Positions 45,732 through 54,577 of a DNA stretch of 64,000 nt are shown piece by piece. A program made the position numbers and the translations under genes. The stretch's first letter is position 1, and every line of letters starts with the position of its first letter. The stretch is from Sphingobacteriia bacterium (GTDB lineage: Bacteria > Bacteroidota > Bacteroidia > Chitinophagales > Chitinophagaceae). Under the pieces are notes generated by a model. It had not been told where the DNA came from. It saw nothing but the letters and a program-made list of their open reading frames with translations, and ran no database searches. The stretch is taken from positions 1 to 64,000 of the forward strand of contig JAECQP010000004.1 of assembly GCA_015999745.1 (NCBI GenBank), read 5' to 3'.

Positions 45732-46370
45732 ATGTTAAAGGTTAAGGTTTTCATATTTAATCCCGTTCAGGAGAATACCTATGTTTTATACAATGAAGAA
45801 GGAAAAGCGCTGATCATCGACCCCGGATGTTACTCCAAACAAGAACAGGATACCCTTGCCGGGTTTATCAGCAAAGAGTCACTGGTTCCGGTTCAGTTAC
45901 TGAATACCCATTGCCACCTCGACCATGTTTTCGGCAACAAATGGGTGTATGATACCTATCAAACCCCGCTCCACATTCATCCGCAGGAAGAAGCCATGTT
46001 GCAACTGGCGCCTGTTTCGGGCGAAAAATGGGGACTCCCGTTTACCAATTATACCGGCCCGCTTTACTATCTACAGGAAGGAGATACCATTCAAATAGGA
46101 AATGATGCCCTTCAGGTCATTTTTACGCCGGGGCATTCTCCTGCCAGCATCTGCTTTTACTGTGAGGCTCAACAGTTTATCATTGGAGGAGATGTATTAT
46201 TCAGGGAAGGTATTGGCAGGTCTGACCTTCCCGGTGGCAATCATGAGACCTTACTGAACAGCATCAGGAACGGGCTCTTTGTACTTCCCGACGCAGTAAA
46301 GGTTTATCCCGGACACGGAATTGCCACCACGATCGGGTACGAAAAGGCCCACAATCCGTTTTTACAGTAA
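45732..46370 (+). CDS. MBL-fold metallohydrolase (glyoxalase II-like)
   Basis: The 212-residue metallo-beta-lactamase-fold hydrolase has the zinc motif 'THCHLDHVFGNK' (near residue 60), 'FTPGHSPASICFY' and 'KVYPGHG', matching the short GloB-like hydrolases. Such enzymes typically cleave thioesters such as S-lactoylglutathione, but the substrate here is unknown and Bacteroidota often lack glutathione. The start is the ATG at 45732; the frame is open upstream to 45561, overlapping the divergent outer-membrane gene, but the family begins at 'MLKVKVFIFNP'. Confidence 0.9.
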   Translation: MLKVKVFIFNPVQENTYVLYNEEGKALIIDPGCYSKQEQDTLAGFISKESLVPVQLLNTHCHLDHVFGNKWVYDTYQTPLHIHPQEEAMLQLAPVSGEKWGLPFTNYTGPLYYLQEGDTIQIGNDALQVIFTPGHSPASICFYCEAQQFIIGGDVLFREGIGRSDLPGGNHETLLNSIRNGLFVLPDAVKVYPGHGIATTIGYEKAHNPFLQ

Positions 46371-46381
46371 GAGGGCCAATA

Positions 46382-48553
46382 TCAGTTCTGCGTATTATAG
46401 GCGGTGTTATAGGCGGTGATGAAAATGGCGCCCAGGTTTTTGTAAGGCGGCATATAATCATCGAACTTCTCCTTAGACGATCCGTTAAACCGGATTGCCA
46501 GGCTGTTCCATAATGAAGGCCAGTTGAGGTTATTGCCGGTCCTCAGTTTTTCACTGATCACATCAATCAGTCCCTGGTTAATAATACCGGTGCCTACCTG
46601 TTTGGAAGAAATGATATGGGCTCCAGGACAGATTTCCAGGATCTCATTCAGCTTCTGGTAACCGCCGCAGCTTCCCAGCAACACCAGTTTGGCCGAGCCC
46701 GGCAGTTTATGAATGGTTTGATTTACATAATAACTGTGTCCGCGGTGTATGGCAATTGCCGGATAAATTTTATTGTATTCCAGGTATTCAATCAGGCTGT
46801 CCTGGGCTTTATCGTCCAGTTCCCGGGTTTCATCGAGCGGCAGGTTGGCGTAAATAGTAACAGGCGCTCCTTTGGTAGAGTTTACTTCTACCCAGTAAGG
46901 TTTTTTCACAATTTTCCAGTTGGCATTGCGAAATTTATTCAGGAAAGCATTGAATACCACCATGCCGTCTTTATCCCCATAAAAAAACTGTTGCATCACT
47001 ACCCTGCCGTTATTGTTTTCGCGCAGGAGTTTTAGCGGAAGCTCATACACCGGCATGATTCCGAGTTTTTCAGAAAGATCTACCTTACTACTGGAATCGA
47101 GCGACATAAACATGGTATTCAACAGGCTGTAAATGACAATGCCCCTTTTAGATTTGATATCAATGCAACGGCTTAACTCATGACCAACATGCAGCAGGAT
47201 CAGTTTACGGAGTGCCGGGTCATAAATACTTGCATAGGAATCAGCCACATCTACAGCATCTTCCAATGAAGTGGTTTTATCCAGTCCGTCAACAAAACCC
47301 ACAATCAGTTTCTCTGCATCTTTCTTATCCATCCTGTTCAGAAAATCATCGAGCATATTGTACGCAGCGGCAATTTTTACGAACTTCTTGTAGTAGTCGT
47401 GTTTTACCAGCATCAGCAGCGAATCCGATCGGGGAATGACCATCCGCGAAAAGATCCGCGGATATACCCCGCTTACAAAACTGGATGTGTACATTTCCTG
47501 TTCTCCCAATACCGTTAAATAATACAATTCTTCGGGAGTAAGGCCTTCCAGTCTTTTAAAGCGGATCTTTTCATTCTGCGTATTGTGCAATGCATTGATC
47601 TCATTAATAAACCCTTCAATGGCTTTGGACTTTAGTTTAGCCGTTAAGGTTTTAACCGCCATCGGGGTGTCGCCCTGCTGCAGTCGGGCGGCATATTGTA
47701 TGCGTGTTTTAACCAGCAGTTTAAAATAGCCGATGGAAGAATCATTCATTACAAAGGGTGTAATGGAATCCATACTCACCACTCCTCTGTAGATGTTGTC
47801 GATGAAAGGAAAATACATTCTGCCGGTAGACGTAAGCGCCAGTCTTGAAACCAGCTTTACCAACGGATGATTCACCGCCTGTATTTTTTTCCCAAGCGCA
47901 TCTGAAGCCGCTGCATAGGTATACAGTTCCTCCGGATCTCTTAACGCCGCAATGGTAATCAGGGAATCTGCATAACGGTTAATCGGATTACGGGCCAGCA
48001 CGGTTAATATTCTGCCTGGTTCCCGCTGGCATTGTTTCAAAATCAGTAAATCCTTCGAAGCAGGAATTCCAATATTGCTGCCGAGTGCAAAATTATCAAC
48101 CAGCAGTTGTCCTACTTCCAGTTCGTTTTGCCGTACCACCGGTTCGATGGAAAAACGATCCCATTCCAGCCTGGCTGCTTCTTCGTAGGCTCTGATCAGC
48201 TGTGGGTAATGGCTGGCCCTGATGGTCCCGGACTGATACGCTGTAATAAAACCGCTTAAAACCTCGTTCACGCCCCTCAGCCACTTGTACTTGGCATTAT
48301 TATCGAGCGATTCCTTCTTCTCAATGGTTGCCTGCATACCCGAAATCACCAGGCGGGCTTCCACCATATCTTTTTGGGAAAGCTTATCGGGGGTCAGGTG
48401 AAGCTGATCAATCTGACCAAGAGAGCGCAGGATGTACTCATGATGCAACTGGCGCATAGCGGGAACAGGGGGGATTTCCGGCCCGGTTTGCCCGAAGGAA
48501 ACTAAGGAAGCCAATAGCAACAGTACAACAAAATAATGTTTGATTCTCAGCAT
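46382..48553 (-). CDS. Secreted protein with possible caspase-like C-terminal dyad
   Basis: The 723-residue protein has a signal peptide (MLRIKHYFVVLLLLASLVSF) and a long helical body with no recognised family (about residues 25-520). Near the C-terminus, 'YPAIAIHRGHSYYVNQTI' is followed by 'AKLVLLGSCGGYQKLNEIL'. A hydrophobic strand ending in His, then a hydrophobic strand ending in Gly-Ser-Cys-Gly-Gly, is the layout of clan CD (caspase/gingipain-like) peptidases. The candidate dyad is about His606 and Cys629, closer together than in well-studied members, so activity is uncertain. It converges on the MBL-fold gene. Confidence 0.75.
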   Translation of the reverse strand: MLRIKHYFVVLLLLASLVSFGQTGPEIPPVPAMRQLHHEYILRSLGQIDQLHLTPDKLSQKDMVEARLVISGMQATIEKKESLDNNAKYKWLRGVNEVLSGFITAYQSGTIRASHYPQLIRAYEEAARLEWDRFSIEPVVRQNELEVGQLLVDNFALGSNIGIPASKDLLILKQCQREPGRILTVLARNPINRYADSLITIAALRDPEELYTYAAASDALGKKIQAVNHPLVKLVSRLALTSTGRMYFPFIDNIYRGVVSMDSITPFVMNDSSIGYFKLLVKTRIQYAARLQQGDTPMAVKTLTAKLKSKAIEGFINEINALHNTQNEKIRFKRLEGLTPEELYYLTVLGEQEMYTSSFVSGVYPRIFSRMVIPRSDSLLMLVKHDYYKKFVKIAAAYNMLDDFLNRMDKKDAEKLIVGFVDGLDKTTSLEDAVDVADSYASIYDPALRKLILLHVGHELSRCIDIKSKRGIVIYSLLNTMFMSLDSSSKVDLSEKLGIMPVYELPLKLLRENNNGRVVMQQFFYGDKDGMVVFNAFLNKFRNANWKIVKKPYWVEVNSTKGAPVTIYANLPLDETRELDDKAQDSLIEYLEYNKIYPAIAIHRGHSYYVNQTIHKLPGSAKLVLLGSCGGYQKLNEILEICPGAHIISSKQVGTGIINQGLIDVISEKLRTGNNLNWPSLWNSLAIRFNGSSKEKFDDYMPPYKNLGAIFITAYNTAYNTQN

Positions 48554-48561
48554 ATTCAGGG

Positions 48562-48569
48562 CAAAAATA
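48562..48569 (-). promoter_or_regulatory. -7 promoter element of the caspase-like gene
   Basis: The minus strand reads TATTTTTG, matching TAnnTTTG, 8 nt before the ATG at 48553; the leader would be very short. Confidence 0.35.
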
Positions 48570-48632
48570 GGTTCAATTTCCGTTAACAATTAGATAATAA
48601 AGGCAAAACCGCTGATTGCCGCAGAATGAAAT

Positions 48633-48640
48633 TAACTTTG
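48633..48640 (+). promoter_or_regulatory. -7 promoter element of the response regulator gene
   Basis: TAACTTTG matches TAnnTTTG and lies 18 nt before the ATG at 48659, at the head of the phosphate-type locus. Confidence 0.5.
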
Positions 48641-48658
48641 TGTAAACATTGGGTTATC

Positions 48659-49345
48659 ATGGAAGGAAAGGCAAAACAAATCCTGATTGCGGACGATGAA
48701 CCGGATATTCTGGAAATCATCAGTTTTAATCTGGAAAAGGAAGGGTACACTGTTCATACAGCCAATAATGGCAATGAGGCGATCGAAAAAGCCAAACAAC
48801 TCAATCCCGACCTCATTATTCTGGATATCATGATGCCCGGCAAAACGGGAGTGGAAGTTTGCCAGATTCTGCGCTCCCAGCCTGCCTTTAAAGACACACT
48901 GATCATTTTCCTTACGGCCCTTAGCGATGACGCTTCACAAATCAAAGGCCTTGAAACAGGCGCCGATGACTATGTAAACAAGCCTATCAGCCCTAAAGTA
49001 CTGATCAGCCGGGTAAATGCCCTGTTCAGGAGAGCAGGTAACGGAAACAATGAATCCGGCAAGAATATTACTGTTGGAAATATCACCATCGATCCTGTAA
49101 AATTTTTGGTCATCATCGATGGAAAGGAAATAGTACTGGCCAAAAAAGAATTTGAATTGATTTACTTACTGGCATCCCGCCCGGGAAGGGTGTTCCTCCG
49201 GAATGAGATCCTTTCGCAGGTATGGGGGAACGATGTGATTGTAGGCGATCGTACCATCGACGTTCATATCCGGAAAGTGCGGCAAAAACTGGGAATCGAT
49301 TGTATTACTACTGTAAAAGGCGTGGGCTACAAGTTTGATGTATAG
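48659..49345 (+). CDS. OmpR/PhoB-family response regulator
   Basis: The 228-residue regulator has a receiver domain (about 7-120) with acidic pocket 'ADDEPD', phospho-acceptor Asp56 in 'DLIILDIMMPG', Thr in 'FLTALSD' and Lys in 'VNKPISPK'. A C-terminal winged-helix DNA-binding domain follows ('KKEFELIYLLASRPGRVFLR', ending 'TTVKGVGYKFDV'). The start is the ATG at 48659; the in-frame codon at 48626 precedes the promoter element. The adjacent kinase and phosphate transporter suggest PhoB-like control of phosphate uptake, an inference from context. Confidence 0.94.
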   Translation: MEGKAKQILIADDEPDILEIISFNLEKEGYTVHTANNGNEAIEKAKQLNPDLIILDIMMPGKTGVEVCQILRSQPAFKDTLIIFLTALSDDASQIKGLETGADDYVNKPISPKVLISRVNALFRRAGNGNNESGKNITVGNITIDPVKFLVIIDGKEIVLAKKEFELIYLLASRPGRVFLRNEILSQVWGNDVIVGDRTIDVHIRKVRQKLGIDCITTVKGVGYKFDV

Positions 49346-49387
49346 CGGCCCGTATTGTATGCGCCCGATCCCTTAACTTAGCCCGGC

Positions 49388-50455
49388 ATGTTCAAGACCA
49401 AAAATCTTTCCCCCCAGCAGCTTTCCGCATTTACGGCGCTAAGCCTTTCGCTGCCCATTGCTGCAGGTATCTATTTTTTACGTCCTGACTGGCTGATTGC
49501 AGTAATATCCCTGATTGCCACATTTATTGGCAGTTATTTCCTGATCCGCTTTGTGCTGGAATCTTTTATCTACAGAAAGATCAAGCTGATCTACAAATTC
49601 ATTTACCAGACCAAGGCTTCCAAGAGAGAAGAAACCTACTATAAATACATCCTGCCGCAGAAAGGCATTGACGAAGTAAGGGAAGACGTGGAGAAATGGG
49701 CCGAACAGCGAAGCGCTGAAATTGAAGTACTCAAAACCAACGAAGCGTACAGGCGGGAATTTCTGCAAAATCTTGCACACGAATTCAAGACACCCATATT
49801 TGCTATACAGGGTTATATAGACACATTGCTGGGTGGCGCTGCAGACAATCCGGATGTACGGAAAAAATTCCTGGAAAACGCCGCCAGGAACGTAGACCGG
49901 ATGGTAGCGCTGGTAGAAGATCTGGATGAGATCTCCAGGCTGGAAAGCGGTGAACAGCCCTTGTACAAGGAGAATTTTGTGATCCAGGACCTGATCAGGG
50001 AGGTATTTGAGACCCTTTCAATTAAAATAGTAGCGCGCAATGCAAAATGCAGTATTAAAAAGGGCTGTGAATCCCCCATTGTGGTTTTTGCCGACAAGGA
50101 AAAAATCCGCCAGGTGATCAATAACCTGGTGGTAAACGCCCTTAAATATGGCAAAATTGAGGGGAATGTAGTGGCAAGCGTCTATGAAACCGACGGGAAA
50201 CATGTGCTGGTTGAGTTCAGCGACGATGGAATCGGTATTGCCGAGGAGCATCTTTCCAGGGTTTTTGAGCGCTTTTACCGGACCGACAGGGGCAGAAGCC
50301 GGGATGTCGGGGGAACCGGACTGGGCTTATCCATCTGCAAGCATATTATCGAGGCCCATGGCCAAACCATCCATATCCGCAGTAAGCTGGACGTTGGAAC
50401 CACCGTTGGGTTTACACTGGAAAGCAAGAAGAGCGAGTTTGGCAGGGGAAACTAA
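49388..50455 (+). CDS. Sensor histidine kinase, PhoR-like
   Basis: The 355-residue kinase has two N-terminal membrane helices (about residues 14-60) with almost no periplasmic domain, a linker helix, then the HisKA box 'LAHEFKTPIFAIQGY' with the phospho-accepting His, and an ATPase domain with N-box 'NNLVVNALKYG', 'SDDGIGIAEEHL' and 'GGTGLGLSICKHI'. It follows the response regulator by 42 nt and is its likely partner. The lack of a sensor domain outside the membrane resembles PhoR kinases that sense transporter state through PhoU-like proteins; a DUF47 gene follows. Confidence 0.93.
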   Translation: MFKTKNLSPQQLSAFTALSLSLPIAAGIYFLRPDWLIAVISLIATFIGSYFLIRFVLESFIYRKIKLIYKFIYQTKASKREETYYKYILPQKGIDEVREDVEKWAEQRSAEIEVLKTNEAYRREFLQNLAHEFKTPIFAIQGYIDTLLGGAADNPDVRKKFLENAARNVDRMVALVEDLDEISRLESGEQPLYKENFVIQDLIREVFETLSIKIVARNAKCSIKKGCESPIVVFADKEKIRQVINNLVVNALKYGKIEGNVVASVYETDGKHVLVEFSDDGIGIAEEHLSRVFERFYRTDRGRSRDVGGTGLGLSICKHIIEAHGQTIHIRSKLDVGTTVGFTLESKKSEFGRGN

Positions 50456-50528
50456 CTTATAGTGTTTTTATATAATATTATATAATTATTAATTATCCAT
50501 TAACAAAGCAGCTTGGCTAAGGCTATGC

Positions 50529-50536
50529 TACTTTTG
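50529..50536 (+). promoter_or_regulatory. -7 promoter element of the DUF47-pit pair
   Basis: TACTTTTG matches TAnnTTTG and lies 14 nt before the DUF47 ATG at 50551, after an AT-rich stretch following the kinase gene. It would let the DUF47 and pit genes be expressed separately from the two-component genes. Confidence 0.5.
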
Positions 50537-50550
50537 CAAAAATCAATAAT

Positions 50551-51198
50551 ATGGGTGCCAACACGTTCGGCCGGTTCTTCATGCCAAAAAACACAGTATT
50601 TTACGAACTGTTTGAAGATGTTGCTGAGAAAGCGCATGAAATGGGAATCAAGTTAAAGGAGATGGTCAGTGAGCCCGACCAAAATAAAAGGGCCGCTATC
50701 CGTGCGCAGATCGAAGATCTGGAACACAAGAACGACGATAACACCCACCGCATATTCACCGAACTCGGAAGAAACTTCATTACCCCATTTGACCGGGAGG
50801 ATATTCACTACCTGGCAACCGCACTCGATGATATCGCCGATTATATTTTCGCTACCGCTAAGAAACTCAATTTCTACAACGTAAATCCCAATGATACCGG
50901 TATCCAGAAAATGGCCGATCTGATCCTTCAGGGCACCGTAGAAATTAAGAAGGCGGTAATGGGATTGAGGGATATGAAAAATCTCCGTGAGATGACCGAA
51001 GCCATGGTAAAGGTAAACAGTATCGAAAACCAGGCAGACGACGTATTTGATATGAGCATTGAAATGCTGTTTCAGCAAGAGAACGACTTTAAAGAAGTGA
51101 TCAAGAAAAGAGAAATTTATCAGGTCATGGAAATCTGTACCGATAAATGTGAGGACGCAGCCAATGTGATCGAATCAATTATCATCAAATACGCCTAA
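50551..51198 (+). CDS. DUF47/PhoU-like phosphate transport accessory protein
   Basis: The 215-residue all-helical protein belongs to the DUF47 family, relatives of PhoU. It has 'NTVFYELFEDVAEKAHEMG', 'FDREDIHYLATALDDIADYI' and 'EICTDKCEDAANVIESIIIK', with the conserved Asp/Glu clusters that bind metal in PhoU-type folds. Members encoded next to Pit transporters are thought to regulate them. It lies 49 nt before pit and follows a PhoB/PhoR-like pair. Confidence 0.93.
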   Translation: MGANTFGRFFMPKNTVFYELFEDVAEKAHEMGIKLKEMVSEPDQNKRAAIRAQIEDLEHKNDDNTHRIFTELGRNFITPFDREDIHYLATALDDIADYIFATAKKLNFYNVNPNDTGIQKMADLILQGTVEIKKAVMGLRDMKNLREMTEAMVKVNSIENQADDVFDMSIEMLFQQENDFKEVIKKREIYQVMEICTDKCEDAANVIESIIIKYA

Positions 51199-51247
51199 CA
51201 CGTAGTCAGTTCTACTGATTATGGTTTGCTAATCATCAACTCTTTCT

Positions 51248-52291
51248 ATGTTCACCATACTGGTCTTAATCATAGTACTTGCATTCATTTTCGATTATAT
51301 CAATGGATTTCATGATGCAGCCAACTCCATTGCAACCATTGTATCCACCAAGGTATTAACCCCGTTCCAGGCCGTAATATGGGCAGCGTTCTTTAATTTT
51401 GCCGCTTTCTTCATTTCCAAATATGTTTTCCAGGAATTCGGGATCGGTAACACGGTGGCCAAGTGGGTGCATTCGGAATTCATTACGCTGGAAGTGGTAT
51501 TGGCGGGTATTATTGCAGCGATAGTGTGGAACCTGATCACCTGGTGGTTTGGTATACCTTCCAGTTCCTCCCACACACTGATGGGCGGATTCATCGGCGC
51601 CGCACTGGCGAATGCCGGGGCACTGAGTGAAAACGGAGTAAATGTGATCAATTACGCCAAGGTGGTACCAACGGCTTTATTCATCTTTATGGCTCCCCTG
51701 ATCGGGATGTTGATTGCTTTCGTTATTACCATCATTATCGTACACCTGTGTAAAAGATCCAATCCGTATAAAGCCGAAAGCTGGTTCAAAAAATTACAGT
51801 TGGCTTCTTCCGCCGCATTCAGCCTGGGTCATGGAGGCAACGATGCCCAGAAAGTAATGGGTATCATTGGCGCTGCCATCATTTTCTACGAAAAAGCAAC
51901 TTCGGGCAGGGAAATGGATTTTAACCAGTTTGTTTCAGAATATCCCTGGGTTCCTTTATGCAGTTTCGTATGTATTGGATTCGGTACCATGAGTGGTGGA
52001 TGGAAGATTGTAAAAACCATGGGTACCAAGATCACCAAAGTAACTCCGCTCGAAGGAGTTGCTGCAGAAACTGCCGGAGCCATTACCCTGTTCCTGACAG
52101 AACATTTTAAAATACCTGTATCCACAACACATACTATTACCGGCGCTATCATTGGTGTCGGCGCTACCAAAAGACTGAGTGCGGTGAGGTGGGGTGTAAC
52201 AGTCAGCCTGCTCTGGGCCTGGATCCTGACCATACCTATTTCAGCGCTGATCGCCGCTGTTTGTTTCTACATTATCAAACTGTTTGTATAA
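51248..52291 (+). CDS. pit: Inorganic phosphate transporter, PiT family
   Basis: The 347-residue membrane transporter has the two PiT signatures: 'FIFDYINGFHDAANSIATIV' near the N-terminus and 'PVSTTHTITGAIIGVGATKR' near residue 290. In between, 'GIPSSSSHTLMGGFIGAALA' is the inverted repeat of the second. It moves phosphate (often as metal phosphate) with protons or sodium, at low affinity. The DUF47 gene 49 nt upstream is its usual regulatory partner. Confidence 0.95.
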   Translation: MFTILVLIIVLAFIFDYINGFHDAANSIATIVSTKVLTPFQAVIWAAFFNFAAFFISKYVFQEFGIGNTVAKWVHSEFITLEVVLAGIIAAIVWNLITWWFGIPSSSSHTLMGGFIGAALANAGALSENGVNVINYAKVVPTALFIFMAPLIGMLIAFVITIIIVHLCKRSNPYKAESWFKKLQLASSAAFSLGHGGNDAQKVMGIIGAAIIFYEKATSGREMDFNQFVSEYPWVPLCSFVCIGFGTMSGGWKIVKTMGTKITKVTPLEGVAAETAGAITLFLTEHFKIPVSTTHTITGAIIGVGATKRLSAVRWGVTVSLLWAWILTIPISALIAAVCFYIIKLFV

Positions 52292-52354
52292 TTGTTGCAG
52301 GCATTCGGATAGTTCTCAGTTTATAGTTTTAAATTGCAGAATATTCTAATTAGT

Positions 52355-53395
52355 ATGTCTAAGATTCTTGTTACAGGCGGAACCGGCTTTATTGGTTCTC
52401 ACACCATTATAGATTTAATAGAAAATGGTTTTGAAGTAATTTCCATTGATGATTTTTCAAGATCAACTTCCATTGCATTGTCCGGAATTGAAAAGATCAC
52501 CGGTAAGAAAATCAAAAACTATTCGGTAGACCTGAAGAATTTTGAGGAAACGCAGGCGGTGTTCATGGAACATACCGATATAGACGGCATCATTCATTTT
52601 GCAGCCTATAAGGCCGTTGGAGAATCTGTAGAGGAACCCATCCTGTACTACGAGAATAATATGTTCGGGCTCATCAACCTGCTGAAATGTGTACAGGAAT
52701 TCGGCGTGCCCAATTTTGTATTTTCTTCTTCCTGCACGGTTTATGGCAACCCCGATGTAATTCCGGTAACAGAACAAACTCCGATCAAACCCGCAGAATC
52801 GCCCTACGGCGCTACCAAGCAAATGGGCGAAACGGTTATCAGAGACTTCACCAAAGCAACAGCAACCAATGCAATATTGCTCCGTTACTTCAACCCGGTG
52901 GGAGCGCATCCATCCGGGCATATCGGCGAACTGCCCGTAGGAAGGCCGCAGAACCTGGTACCCGCCATTACCCAAACAGCCATTGGCAAACTACCTAAAA
53001 TGACGGTACATGGCAACGATTACGATACCAGGGATGGAAGCTGTGTGAGAGATTATATTCATGTATCCGACATTGCGCATGCCCATACACTCGCTATACA
53101 ATACCTGCTGGAAGAGAAAAACGAAACTGCCTGTGATGTATTCAACCTGGGTACCGGCAAGGGCGTAACCGTACTGGAAGCGATACAGGCATTTGAAAAA
53201 GTAAGCGGCGTACAACTGAATTACGCAATAGGACCGCGCAGGGCAGGTGATGTGGTAGCCATTTATGCCAACAATGAAGCCGCAGTGAAAAAACTGGGAT
53301 GGAACATCCTATACGGCATCAATGAAATGATGGATACCGCCTGGAAATGGGAACTCAGGCTGAAAGAGATCAACGAACAGGTCAGGAATAATTAA
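52355..53395 (+). CDS. galE: UDP-glucose 4-epimerase
   Basis: The 346-residue short-chain dehydrogenase family enzyme interconverts UDP-glucose and UDP-galactose. The NAD-binding '[11 protein letters not shown]' is at the N-terminus, '[11 protein letters not shown]' and the catalytic YxxxK in '[11 protein letters not shown]' follow, and the sugar-binding '[16 protein letters not shown]' is typical of GalE. The start is the ATG at 52355, because the segment read from the upstream TTG is not conserved. It overlaps the converging prfA gene by 4 nt. Confidence 0.95.
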   Translation: MSKILVTGGTGFIGSHTIIDLIENGFEVISIDDFSRSTSIALSGIEKITGKKIKNYSVDLKNFEETQAVFMEHTDIDGIIHFAAYKAVGESVEEPILYYENNMFGLINLLKCVQEFGVPNFVFSSSCTVYGNPDVIPVTEQTPIKPAESPYGATKQMGETVIRDFTKATATNAILLRYFNPVGAHPSGHIGELPVGRPQNLVPAITQTAIGKLPKMTVHGNDYDTRDGSCVRDYIHVSDIAHAHTLAIQYLLEEKNETACDVFNLGTGKGVTVLEAIQAFEKVSGVQLNYAIGPRRAGDVVAIYANNEAAVKKLGWNILYGINEMMDTAWKWELRLKEINEQVRNN

Positions 53396-54456
53396 TTACT
53401 GTTCACCATTTTTGCTGCATTCTCGGCCATTTGCAACGCTTCGATGAACTCATCAATATCCCCATTGATTACCGCGTCGAGATTATAAGACGTTAATCCG
53501 ATCCGGTGATCGGTAACCCGTCCCTGTGGCCAGTTATAGGTTCTGATCTTGGCGCTTCTGTCTCCGGTGCTCACCAGTGTTTTACGCTGACGGGAAATTT
53601 CATCTTCCTGCTTACGCACCTGTTCTTCATAGAGTTTGGTCCGAAGCATGGTCATGGCTTTCTCGCGGTTACCCAACTGGGAACGCTCTGTTTGACAAAC
53701 CACTACCACGCCGGTAGGAATATGCGTTAAGAATACTTTTGTTTCTACTTTATTTACGTTCTGTCCGCCCGCACCACCGCTTCGGGCAGTTTCCATCTTC
53801 ACATCGCTTTCCTTCAGTTCAAAATCCAGCTCTTCCGCTTCGGGCATCACCGCAACCGTAGCTGCCGATGTATGCACCCTTCCCTGGGTTTCGGTATTGG
53901 GTACGCGTTGCACACGGTGCACCCCGCTTTCAAATTTCAAGGTGCCATACACGTCTTCCCCGCTCACTTCCACAATCACTTCCTTGTATCCGCCCACTGT
54001 ACCCTCGCTCTCACTCACAATGGACGTTTTCCAGCCTTTTTTGGAACAATATTTAAGGTACATGCCCAACAGGTCGCCCGCAAATAAGCTGGCTTCATCA
54101 CCACCGGTACCGGCACGGATTTCCAGGATGGCATTTTTATCGTCCTGCGGATCTTTGGGAATCAGGAGTTTGGTAAGCTCTTTTTCCAGCGATTCTTTCT
54201 GCGCTTCCAGCTCGGGCAGCTCCATTTTGGCCAGTTCCTTCATTTCCTCGTCGCTGCTGTTCAGGGCTTCTTTGGCATATTGGTAGTCGGCCAACACCTT
54301 CACATATGCTTCATAAGGCTGCACGATCTTTTCCAGGGAACGGTATTCTTTGCTGTAAATACCAAATTCCTTCTGGTTATTAATAATCTCCGGATTGGTG
54401 AGCGCAACACCAACCTGATCAAAACGCGCCTTGATAGCTTCCAGCTTATTCAGCAT
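53392..54456 (-). CDS. prfA: Peptide chain release factor 1
   Basis: The 354-residue release factor reads UAA and UAG. The peptidyl-hydrolysis GGQ motif is at residues 230-232 in '[12 protein letters not shown]', and the codon-recognition PxT element is 'VPNTETQGR' (PNT, residues 186-188), as expected for RF1 rather than RF2. The protein has full length with a helical domain 1. It overlaps the converging galE gene by 4 nt. A TAnnTTTG element lies 20 nt upstream of the start. Confidence 0.97.
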   Translation of the reverse strand: MLNKLEAIKARFDQVGVALTNPEIINNQKEFGIYSKEYRSLEKIVQPYEAYVKVLADYQYAKEALNSSDEEMKELAKMELPELEAQKESLEKELTKLLIPKDPQDDKNAILEIRAGTGGDEASLFAGDLLGMYLKYCSKKGWKTSIVSESEGTVGGYKEVIVEVSGEDVYGTLKFESGVHRVQRVPNTETQGRVHTSAATVAVMPEAEELDFELKESDVKMETARSGGAGGQNVNKVETKVFLTHIPTGVVVVCQTERSQLGNREKAMTMLRTKLYEEQVRKQEDEISRQRKTLVSTGDRSAKIRTYNWPQGRVTDHRIGLTSYNLDAVINGDIDEFIEALQMAENAAKMVNSN

Positions 54457-54476
54457 ATTTTTTGAATTTCAGGCTG

Positions 54477-54484
54477 CAAAAGTA
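54477..54484 (-). promoter_or_regulatory. -7 promoter element of prfA
   Basis: The minus strand reads TACTTTTG, an exact TAnnTTTG match 20 nt before the prfA ATG at 54456. Confidence 0.5.
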
Positions 54485-54577
54485 CGGTTTTACCAAGTTG
54501 AAAGCGAACTTGGTTTTAAAGGAGTAAAATGGACAATCCCCATAAAACCGCTAATTTCATCACAACAAACCCCAACT

